Both the position numbers and the translations under genes were made by a program. The notes beneath the pieces were generated by a model. That model was not told the DNA's origin. It made no database searches and saw only the letters and a program-made list of their open reading frames with translations. From Polychytrium aggregatum (Eukaryota; Chytridiomycota; Chytridiomycetes; Polychytriales), in assembly GCF_025602895.1 (NCBI RefSeq), contig NW_026516212.1:930001-994000 (forward strand): DNA of 64,000 nt, read 5' to 3'. Shown one piece after another: positions 23,808 through 34,500 of the stretch. Position 1 is the stretch's first letter. Each line of letters starts with the position of its first letter.

Positions 23808-26036
23808 ATGAGCCAGCCGCCTGTTGCCAAACGAGCCAAGATGGCTGACGTCCAGCCCAAAAACGGCCCTTCCCCCGCTGGAGGAACTGTCCTGATGTGG
23901 TTTCGGATATCGGATCTCCGAGTCCAGGTGGGCAACGCAAAGGTCCTGAGGCCGATCTGAAGCTTCGGTTTAGCGCATATCTGTCGACCGTTGCTGCTAT
24001 TCAGGGCGCTGGCTGCCAGTGCAACAGATGGGGCTGGATGTCTCCGATGCTGATTGTCGCTGTGGCCTCGCCTATCCCAGGACAACACTGCCCTGCACAA
24101 TGCGTCGCAGCATGCCACCAGCAACAATCTCAAGCTGATGGCCATGTTTGTCGTTTCACCGGTCGAGTGGGCCTTCCATGACGTTGCGCCTGTCCGGGTC
24201 GACTTTATCCTTCGCAATCTGCACGTCCTGAAGCAAAAGCTTGGTGCCCTGGCGATCCCGCTGGACATCCTCCAAGACGACGGACCTGTACCTGACGAGC
24301 ACATCCCTCGAAACCAGCGCATCGCTGAGATCAATGTCCGTGTTGCCGACCTGGTTGCCGCCAACGTCGCCCGATGGAATGCCAAGGCGGTCTTCTGGAA
24401 CAAGGAGTACGAGATCGACGAGACGTTCCGGGACGATCTGGTCAAGAGCCGACTGATGGGCACCGCCCTCGTTTGCGACTTTCATGATCAGTGCGCCGTT
24501 CCTCCAGGGATCTGCAAGACAGGCCAGGGCGGCCCCTACACCGTCTTCACGCCGTATAGAAACAGGTTGGTCTTGGTCGGTCGTGGTTGAGCGCTGCGAG
24601 CTGGGTGGTCCCTGTCGTCGGCAAAGTAGCCGGACTCACCGATAACTTGGCCACATTCAGATGGACAGAAGTTGCCACCAGGAACCCGGCCTATCTCACG
24701 GTGCTGCCCTCTCCCCAGGCAAACACCCTGCCTCTGCCTGAGCCTCTGCAGATGCTGTTGGATGCAGGAGGCTGCGAGATCCCTGAGCTTCCAAGCGCAT
24801 TCAAGGTTGAGCAGGAGCGGCTCGAAGCTGTGCGTCTACTATTCCCGGCTGGCGAGGATCATGCTGTCAAGCTCCTCCAGGATTTCATATCGACCAAACT
24901 GGATCGATACAAGGACCAGCGAGACCTTCCAGCAGCAGACGGCACCTCGACGCTTTCGCCCTACTTTTCTCTTGGGGTGATATCGGCACGCCGCTGTGTT
25001 TCTCTTGCCAGAGCCGCCAATGGCAACAAGATGGAGTCAGGCAAAGCCGGCGCTGTCCAGTGGATCTCCGAGGTTTGTTGGAGGGACTTTTACCGCAACA
25101 TCTTGGTCGAGTTTCCCAAGGTATGCAAGGGCCGACCATTCAAGCCCGAGACAGACAAGCTTGCTTGGTCCTACGACAAGACTGCTTTTCAGGCATGGTG
25201 CGAGGGCAAGACGGGCTTTCCGATTGTCGATGCGGGTGAGTTGAGGGATTTCGAGCGGCTGAGCTCATGGCGCTGTACAATCTTTGCATTGCGGGGCCCA
25301 CCATCACCAAAGGAATTGGTCCTAGTCGCGATCTCGGAAATCTGTGCACTGACGGTTGCAATGTCGATCCACAACGGCAACTACAATCGAAGGCATGAGA
25401 CAGCTGAACGCCACCGGCTGGATGCACAACCGTCTGCGCATGATTGTCGCAAGCTTCTTGACCAAAGACCTGCTGATCGACTGGAGAATGGGCGAGGAGT
25501 ATTTCATGAAGAGCCTGATCGACGGCGATTTCGCTTCAAACAACGGAGGATGGCAATGGGTAAGGCGCATCTACAGAAACATCTCGTGTTTTCAGGTTGA
25601 TGTGACCGGCTCACGGCTGATTCGCTCCTCTACGATTCAGACTGCTTCGACCGGTACAGATGCACAGCCGTACTTCCGAATCTTCAACCCATTTTCACAA
25701 AGCGAGCGCTTTGATCCCAACGGCCAATTCATCGCCAAATGGGTCCCGGAACTGGCAGGTCTCAAGGGCACGGCGGCTATTCATGATCCATTCAGCAAGC
25801 TTGACAAGAAGGCGTTTCAAAAGCTCAAGTAAGCCGATACCTGCCAGCGTTCCTAGACTGCTCGAACTGTAATGAATGAAGCGCAATGCTGACACCTTGG
25901 CTCATCCACTTGTGTTCTTGCGGTTACGCCTGCATGGTCTTTGGCACCGAATGACATCAGCTATCCCAAGCCCATGGTCGATCACAAAGTTGCGCGCCAG
26001 AAGGCGATCCAAGCCTTCAAGGCGCTAAAGAGCTGA
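23808..26036 (+). CDS. PHR1: class I CPD photolyase
   Basis: Blue-light flavoenzyme that splits cyclobutane pyrimidine dimers. Six exons: 23808-23927, 24081-24565, 24661-25235, 25393-25559, 25641-25828, 25961-26036; 1611 nt, 536 aa. N-terminal antenna-binding domain starts [20 protein letters not shown] (about 29-48). The FAD-binding half holds [43 protein letters not shown] and then the [19 protein letters not shown] block (about 440-455), which is characteristic of microbial class I CPD photolyases and contains Trp positions of the electron-transfer chain. It ends [15 protein letters not shown], the usual C-terminal helix. A short basic PVAKRAK near the start may be a nuclear signal. No cryptochrome-type C-terminal extension. 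It shares a divergent promoter region with cyclase A and converges on cyclase B. Confidence 0.96.
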
Positions 26037-26739
26037 TATGGCAGAGAATCACAAGACTCAGCCATGAGAGTAAAGCAGGGTAGACGGCCGCAAATACTGC
26101 ATGCGCAAAGTAGAATGGATTGCCCACTTGAATGGGGTGCGGTTGTGTAAGCCTGTATGGCATTTGCCCAAGAGCACCTACGCCATCCGCCGTTGAAATG
26201 TAACCGGTGCAAATGCCTCCATCTCGGTAATAGGATGCCGCGGACTTGTTGATCTCCGCTGGCTGAATAGCCTCCCACTCTCGCTAGTCGAATAGCCTCC
26301 CACTCTCGCTGGCAATGGCCGCTCCCTGTTGAGCACACCGCCGAGTTCCTGTGGTTGGTCCCGATAACATGTGGCCGGCTTGGATACAGTGATCTTGCCA
26401 ACATTGCAATATCGGTGGGATCTGAGTCCAGCGATACTGTTAAGCCCGCAGCGATGGAGCATCGCCGGGTGCTGAGTAAATGCCTTCCTCCTGGACTCGG
26501 TGCATACTATTTGTATTGCTTCTACAGTGTAAATCGTTGCATGTATTCAACCCAGCATAGGCGCGACCAGTGGCCACAATCATGGTAAACCATTTCGCTT
26601 TGTGGTTGTTACAACAAAGGCAAGCCGCCGCTCAGCATTGGTAAAGTAACCCCAGGTCGTGGAGGCGGATAGCAAATCCGACAAAAATAACGAGCATTGC
26701 AACGAAAAAAGGACTGAAATATCTGTTGCCTCTGGGCTG
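26037..26739. other. convergent intergenic region between photolyase and cyclase B
   Basis: 703 bp between two stop codons. No gene seen. It contains a 21-bp direct repeat (listed separately). Confidence 0.45.
26265..26310. repeat. 21-bp direct repeat, two copies 25 bp apart
   Basis: A perfect duplication beginning gaatagcctcccactc at 26265-26285 and 26290-26310, separated by four bases (agtc). Lies between two 3' ends. Confidence 0.9.
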
Positions 26740-29700
26740 TCAATCGATCTGCTGTTGTGGCTCAAGAGTCTCAGCAACCGTCGTGATCATAACCGAGGGC
26801 TCCCGAGAATGGCTGCCACCCAATCCCTCCTTGCCAGGAACAGAGAGTCGTCTGGCTGCCGGTGTAGCAGTATTGCTTGGGTTGGTTGAGAGACACTTGG
26901 TTTCCAGAGGTAGATCGAAGGGAAATCCATCCTTTCCGACCAGCCAATACGACCTTCTCCCTTTCTTGTCCTGCAATCAACGTTCCGGACACGTCAGCGC
27001 GGGTATGTCGTGGCAACGTGCGCTATTGTCGATCGCAGACAGAATAGCAGAATGCCTCAACCGAATACTTGCCCCAGTGAGCGGCATATCGGTCCTGCAT
27101 ACGAGCTCGTACGATCCGTCTCTTTGCAAGAGTCTGTAGGTTGTCTCGCTGACTTGGATTCGCATCGGCTGTCCCGACGACTCCATCTTTGAGGCATCAA
27201 CAACGGTTTCTCCCTAAGAGACGCAGTTGCACTGTCAGTCAGTATTACGATGGCGAATATGTCAAAAATTACACACAGAATATACTTACAAACAAGCAAT
27301 ATCTGCGGATCGATCAAGGGCAAATCAGATTCAGCCAAAATGAGATGAAAAACAGGCGTGGCCACCGGATACAGCGCGACATTGGGTCAGTGTTGTTGAC
27401 ATCCATAGAGTTGCACAGGCGACATGGTTGGTCCGGGTCAAAGTATGATGCTGAACCTCAGCAATGTGCCCACGAGTCGTGGTAATGCCATGAACAACTG
27501 TTACCGTCCCGCCATACCTTGGCATCTTGAGTCCCACGACGCCAGCTACCACCGGACCAGAGTGCATGCCGATGCGCATGCGAAGCTGGAGTTCTGGACG
27601 GTTTGGTACAACAAAGGAGTGGACGGCCGAGAGCAAATGCAGGGACATGTCGGCGATCTGGCAGGCGTGCATATCTCCATTGCGAACAGGGACGCCAGAC
27701 GCCACCATGTACGAATCGCCAATTGTCTCGACCTTGTAGGCGTCGTACTGGCTGATGATCTACACACAGGAGCGATGACATCGGGACAGTACGAGCCAAG
27801 CAAATTCCAACAATGTGTTGATGGGGATTTGTCAGTAAAGGGTCTGCTACCGCTCCAAAGGAACCCACGCGCTGTTGAGCGGTAGGAGCTTCCGAAGACA
27901 TAAACGAAAAATGATCATCGCCGCCATTGCCAGCCGAACAACCGCACGTTCTAGGGCCTTTCCGGCATCAACTCCGCGCTCATCAATGGCGAGAACACTC
28001 ACTTCGTCAAACATGGTGTAGAGACTGTTGAGTAGCTCAACCATCTGCATCGGGGTGCTCTTCGAGCTGATCTCGGTGAAGCCGCAGATGTCAGAGTATA
28101 GGATTGTGCATTTGTCGAACGACTCTGGCACGATCGACTTTCCGGCGATAAGCTGTGACTGAATCGCGGGCGGGAGCATCTGCCCAAGGATGTCGTCGGC
28201 CTTTTGCTTGGCAACGTCGAGCTCTTTCAAGAGAACTTCGAGCTCGCGCTGTTTCTGTTCGTCTTTCTCGCGCTGCTCTTCCTCCAGGCGAACTTCTTCG
28301 GTAAGATCTCGCACAATGCCCGTAAACAGATGGGCGCCCTCCTGTTGAGGTTTGCAGCATAAACACAGATTATGAGGCGTCGGATCCGCATGAAATCCCA
28401 AGGCACTCCAATTCAATTGCGAACATATCGAGGATGCTGCAGGTAAAGCGCACGCCATTAGTCGGCATCATGCCATCATGTGGCACAGGCTGCTCAGTAT
28501 GTACCTCCAGCACTTCAGACACTGAAATGTGCACCGGGAATGTCGTGCCATCCTTCTTGAGTCCAAATGCTCGGCGTCCGGAGCCAATGATTTTGGCAAT
28601 GCCGGTCGTCAGATAGTTGGTCAGGAAGCTGTCGTGGTTTCGAGCAATTTCTTCAGTCTGCAGCATCTTGACGTTCTTGCCAATCACCTCATCGGATGTA
28701 TACTGGAACATTTTCTCAGCAGCACTGAAAGGCAGATGGGGTCAACATTGTCAGCATTGTCGATGAGATCCCACGCAGTCACGCTCCACATGCAGAGCAT
28801 GATTTTCCAGCCGGATTTTCCAGCCGGAACCGCCAGCGCAGCCAACCTGTTGAAGCGCGTAATGGTGCCTTTGGGATTGATGTTGACGATGCCGTCGACG
28901 ACCGTCGCAAGCACAGAGTTCAGAACTCTTCGCTCGATAAGCATCTTGGCCTCGGCTTCGTGGACCGACTCCTCCATTTGGACTTCTTTCGCCTGGATGC
29001 TTTTGACAAATTCAATGTCTTTGTGGTGGCCATCGAGAAGCTCTCTCATTTCGGCCTGTTGGTTTTCTTCAAGCTCGCGCGTGCGCGAGGCAATTAGATT
29101 CTCCAGCTTGGTGAGTTCTGCTCTGTGCATCTCCTTCAGCGACGAGATGGCATCCTTGTGCTTTGAAGCCAGTTTGCGAATAACCTCGGCGCTGGAGTTT
29201 TGTTGATTCTCCTCGTCTCCGTTCTCATCTTCTTCCTCGTCGGTGACTCCAGAAACAGATGACATTGCCCTACGACCACCACCCGAGCGCCGGTCGCCGT
29301 GCATACTCGCAGTGTCCGACATGAGATCATCGTCGTCGAAGCCCGATGTACGGCTTTGGAACTTATCACTTGAAGTCGCACCGCCCGAGCTCCGACTTCC
29401 CAGGGCTGTTGGCAAATTGTCGGCGGCGCGGATTCCTCGGAGTCTGGATCAAGGAAAGGGCATTCGTGGGTGTAAGCACCGCGCCGAGTGAGCGATGCCG
29501 TGTGCGGATCGATTGATACCAACCTCAACTCTTGCTGTTGCTTCAGCGCTCGGAGTTGATCTCTGTGAGTCTTGCCGAATTTTTTCATTTCAATGACGTG
29601 GCGAGCCTCCAGGGTGGTAAGCTTGGTCTGCTCTCGGTGGGCAAGCAGTCTCTCCTTTTCGGCCTGGAGCTCGAGTATCTGGCTTGCCATGAGTTCCGAG

Positions 29701-30731
29701 ACACCTTTGACATGGAGGGCCTTGAGATTGTGGATATCCTCGTGGGACTGGAATTCCAGGTCAAAGGTTTCCTTGGCCTTCAAGGGGCCGCGACTGTCAG
29801 CACAAGTCCAACTGTTGTGCTGTCGGCGCATTCAGCTCCGACTTGCTCTCGTGGTGCCCTGCCCCTGCCTGCACACGCCAGTTCCGATGACCCCCAGCGC
29901 CGAGTGATCACGACAAGCGACTCACATGCTTGAGTTCCATTTGCTGGACCTCCCGAAGCTGATCTGAAATCCGCTTGTCGAGGGCTTTCTGGTGGGTAAG
30001 CTTGGCCTGGAATTTCTTTTGCATCGTCCGACGAATTTCGTCCTACAGCGAAGCAAGGCAGGGTTAAATCCTTGTAGAGCTACAATTTGTCGTTTTCGCG
30101 GAACAAGGAAGCTGACCCATTTGCACTCAAGACACCCGCAGAAATCGCTTTGCGCCACTGGCCCAGCAAACTGACTCGAGCGGCGGCTTACTCGCTCATT
30201 CGCGTACTGGATCCCGTCCAACATCTTCTCATACTGAATCCTTCTGTCTTGAGCCGCGTAGAGCTGGCGACGTTGCTTGTCGTGCTTGTTATCGAGATGA
30301 GAAAGAAGAGCATCGAATTGAGTGCGTTTGGCGGTGAGGGTTGATTTCACTCTCGCCGCTTCCTTAGAAGCGGTCTCCTGCTCCATGATGATGGCATCAC
30401 GGCGCTTCATATCCCGGATGGTCTGGCGGTTCAGCTTCTTGGCCTTCTTGCGGGCATCTCGGGCGGCAATATATCGTTGGAACTGTGCCTTGAGCTGGCT
30501 AACTTCGTCTTGCTGAAGTTTCTTAAGATGGGATATCTCTGCATCGTGTCGGTGCATCAGATAAGCTTCCTCCTCTTTGCGCAGGACCTCGTTCTCGGCG
30601 CCCTTCATGCCATCCTCGATTTTGAGGGCCTCATGGCGCAAGCCGTCGAAAAATTTGGACCCGGCATTCTGGGCTGTGACGCCCGCGGCGCCGGCCGAGT
30701 GCTTTGTGGGGCTTTGACTGGGCTGGCTCAT
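26740..30731 (-). CDS. PAS-guanylyl cyclase B: metal Asp kept, transition-state Asn/Arg lost
   Basis: Paralogue of cyclase A, 897 aa. Ten exons: 30731-30192, 30042-29926, 29777-29524, 29443-28847, 28724-28505, 28341-28003, 27759-27518, 27302-27290, 27213-27073, 26970-26740 (2694 nt). Same layout: coiled-coil N-terminus ([19 protein letters not shown]), PAS (His533 in NHDSF, Arg553 in IIGSGR), signalling helix, cyclase. Metal residues Asp660 (YSDICGF) and Asp704 (ETIGDSY) are intact; Glu700 and Cys772 fit guanine selectivity. But [10 protein letters not shown] has Val779 where Asn is expected and Lys783 where Arg is expected. Two splice oddities: a 13-nt exon coding the RYCLF loop, and a probable GC-AG intron (27072-26971), which alone keeps the frame into SYWLVGKD. 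The C-terminal tail after the cyclase is about 40 residues longer than in A. Confidence 0.92.
27290..27302 (-). other. 13-nt microexon of cyclase B
   Basis: Between an AG at 27304-27303 and a GTAAGT donor at 27289-27284. It completes an Arg codon and adds Tyr-Cys-Leu-Phe, exactly the residues A and C encode at this point inside longer exons. Without it, the cyclase would lose its selectivity Cys and the frame would shift. Confidence 0.85.
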
Positions 30732-31508
30732 GCTCTTGGGACTGGTGGGCTCCTGGCAAACTTTGGGGGGATTTGGTGCTGGGGCAAGTGGCAGGCGGGT
30801 GGGGAACGGATCGAAGGAGATAAACCCGGCTTTCGATGGTGGTTGGGTCCTAGTCGGGCTGAGATCCCATTGTAGCTTTGTTGCTCCAGCTGCAATTGTC
30901 TGCGACAGATAATGCTGGCCGGTGATATTTGGTTGTTCTTTGTTTTCCTGCGATCATTGAGGAGGACATATGTGGGAAGGCATTCATTGTGTAGCAGGAC
31001 AATCACGGGCAAACAGAGACATATCGGCGATCTTGCGCTGACCCGATGCCATTGTCCGACATATATGCCTGATTGAGGAAAGCCTGTGTCTAAGGTCCTG
31101 CATTCAATTGCCTCGATATTTTATTAGGCATTATGGCGGTCAGTGATTGGTGAACATACGGTTCGGGTAAAGCACCCGGCGGCACCTGCGGCTGACGCCT
31201 TGTCGAGCAAGGAACAATGCAAAACTCGGTGGCCCAATGATCATGGCCCTTGCGCACCAGCCTCGCCACGTCCTCGTCGGTGTTGCTGCCCTTGCTTCAT
31301 CACCAAGAAGCGAGATTTGGGCTCAGTTCGGCATCAAGCGCCTTTGAATCGCCGAGAGCACGCCCAGACTTTGGCTGAGGACAAGCCGGCAACAGATCTC
31401 TGGTGTACCCACCGCAAAGCGAGATTCCTTCATCTCAGCAGCCACCAAGAGTGGAGTGGACTTGTAATTCCCATCCAAACAGTCAGCAACCCAATAGCCT
31501 TTGCGAAA
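30732..31508. promoter_or_regulatory. shared divergent promoter region of cyclases B and C
   Basis: 777 bp between the B and C start codons, which point outward. A frame continuous with C extends upstream to 31143, but its content (many Pro, Arg, His) is unlike the start of A or B, so I place the C start at 31509. Confidence 0.55.
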
Positions 31509-34500
31509 ATGACCGAGGTTGCATCTGCAACTAGCGAAGCACCCGGTGGGGTTGATACCACGGGGTGTGTCGACTGGGGTACCGTTGCCAAGAGCAACGA
31601 CAGCATTCTTGACTACTTCAAGACCAACATGGGCCATAGAACCACTGACTTCTACAGTGCCTTGCGGGCAGACTGTGAAAGAATCGAAGAGTCAATGAAA
31701 ACCTCTGAGCATGAGGTCCTTCGTAAGGAAGAAGATGCGTACCTCGAACAGCGCAACAACGCGGAAGAAGCTCACCTGAAACAGCTGCACCAGGAAGAGA
31801 TCAATTATTACAAAGCTCGATTCCAGAGCTTCCTGGCGTCGAGAGATGCGCGTAAGAAAGCAAAGAAGCTCCAGCGGCAAACCATCCGGGACATGAAGCG
31901 CCGCGACATCCTGATCGCCGAGCAGGAGAGCGCATCGAAGGAGGAAGAGAGGATCAAGTCGACACAAACCGAAAAACGGGTCGCCTTTGATCGCTTGATT
32001 GCGTTCCTGAACAACAAGCATGACAAGCAGCGCCGACAGCTCTTGGCCGCCCAAGAACGAAAGATCCAGTATGAACGAGTGCTGGACGAAATGATGCACT
32101 CGCACGAAAAGGTACGAGTGATGCCTGCGAGTGAGCGAGTGCGATTGTGAGAGGGAGTATGATGAAGATTTGAAGTGTAGAGTTATATTGGACATGAGCG
32201 GGAAGTGCCGTGAAGGCAGTGATGTATCGCTTTGGCCATTGTCTTTCACTCACTCGCTCACTCACTCACTCACTTGCTCGCATTCTGGGCAACGAACTGA
32301 AACTCTCAGGTCGAAGTGAGAAGATCAATGGAAAAAAAGTCACTTGCCCGGATCAACCACCAGATTGCTGCAAACAAACGTGTTGCCGACCAGCTCCAGG
32401 AAGTTCAGCAGCTCGAACTCCAGCAGGTGGGCTCTAGCGCAGCACTTGAATGAGCTGCCTTAAAATCGTCCTGCATAGTCTCAATGCCATGAGTATTGTA
32501 TTGATATATGTGCATCAATCTTCTTCAACTGATTCCTAATGCTCTCATACTCTCGTCCACTTTGTCCAGCTCAAGGAAAAGTTTGACCTTGACTTTGAAA
32601 CCCTCGAAACTGTTCAGAACATGAAGATCACCCATGCCAAGCTTGTCGCCGAGGCCACATCGTCCAACTTGTCCGAGATCAACCAAGAAAAGGAGAAAAT
32701 CATCTCGCTCAAGGAAAAGCTCAAGCTTGAGCGATTGGAGCTGGAGCACGCTGGTAGCATGCAAACTTTATTGCACCGCCATATCGCCGAACTCCGCCAG
32801 CTCCGCGAAGCACAGAACATGAGGTATATCGATGCACAGTCGGATAGAATCCTTCGACACCATAAACTAACAGACCAAATCTGTTTCCAACAGCTCCATT
32901 GGATTAGCAAAGAAGGGCGATAACAGTTTCCTTGGATCGAACCTCAGTCTTGTTCACTCTGTCGCTTCCAAAAACGACAGCAACTTGGATTTGAGTCCAC
33001 CGCCCAAGGGCGATACTGCCTCCGAGCGTGGCGAGCCCGTGAGACTTTCCAAGACGAGTTTTCGAAGGGAAAAGTCCACTACTTCCCGAAGCGGAAAAGA
33101 CAGAGTAAACTCCATACAGTCCCAGGAAAGAGACAGTGTCACAAGCGAAGAGGAAGATCGGCGGATCCAACTCAAGGTTGACGGGTCCACCCTCGAGAGA
33201 CTCCGAGTCAAGCATTCAAACGCTCTCAGCATCCTCTATGATGCGCAAAAGGCCGAGATCGAAGAGGTTCAAGTCAACATGGACAAGCGCAAGCGAGAGC
33301 TTGAGGCATCACACGCCATTGAAATGCGAGAGCTCGTTGAATCGCACAACAGTGAGATCGAGACTCTGTACTCAAACCAAGAGAAGGAGATTCAAATGGA
33401 GGCATCCGTACACGAAGCCGAGGCCCGTATGCTTGTGGAGCGCAAGGTGCTCTACTCTGTCGTGGACAGCGTCATCAGCGGCATCATCACCATCGATCCC
33501 ATCGGAACTATAACTCGATTCAACAGGTGAGCCAAGGAGTGTGGGTTGGGTGGCACGATTCTCACTTTGAGCGCTTCCTGGGCCTCTGTTGACGAGGCTT
33601 CTGGCTGAGTTGCGACAAACGTTTCACCGATAGAGCGGCCGAGCAAATGTTTGGGTACCAGGCGAGCGAGGTTATTGGAAAGAACATCAAGATGCTCCAG
33701 CCCCACGAGATCGCTGTCCAGCACGACTTCTTCTTGTCGCGCTACCTCGAAACCGGAGTGCGTCGCATCATCGGCCACGGCCGAAAAGCGGAGGGCGTCA
33801 AGAAAAACGGATCTCGCTTCCCGGTGCACATCTCCGTGTCTGAAGTTCTGGAGGTATGAAAGCCCTTATCTTATAGTCTGTACCGTCATTGAATGGATTG
33901 ATCATCCAGTATCGAGGCCCGGTGATAATATGAATCGCGGTACTCGAATAGAAGGACGCCAGACGAAGGCCTAACAAGCATTCGGAATCATTTCTTATCA
34001 GGAGGGAATCCATCTGTTCACGGGTATCGTCCGAGACCTCACCGATATGGTTGAATATGAAAACAAGCAAGCCCATATCGCTCTCCAAAAGCAAGAACAG
34101 ATCAAATTGCTCCTTTGGGAACTAGACGAGACCAAGAAGAGATCGGATGTACTCCTTGCGGAGGTGATGCCCCCTTCGATCAGCAAAACACTTTCGAGCG
34201 GCAAGCCGCCTACTCCTGAGCAGTTCAGCTCGGCAACCATTTTGTTCTCGAGCATCGTGGGCTTCAGTGAAATGTATATCAGCACGACTCCAACAGAAAT
34301 CGTTGAGCTCCTGAATTTGGTCTACAGTACCCTCGACGAGGTAATTCTTTGGAAAGGTGTAACCTTGGTGTGGAGTGTTGCGACCTTTTCTATCGAGATC
34401 CAGTCGCTCTTACTTAGACCCAGTGAACGGATGGCGCTTTGACGCCAGGCAGTTTTACGATAGAACAGCGGTCCATTGCGTGCGCTGCGGGTCACAGTCC

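Noticed and set aside
23808-26036. Cryptochrome rather than photolyase
   Set aside because: The NNGGWQW and TGTD blocks and lack of a C-terminal extension fit a class I CPD photolyase.
31143-31508. Extension of cyclase C upstream to 31143
   Set aside because: The extra residues are unlike A and B starts and compositionally poor; Met at 31509 gives a matching length.
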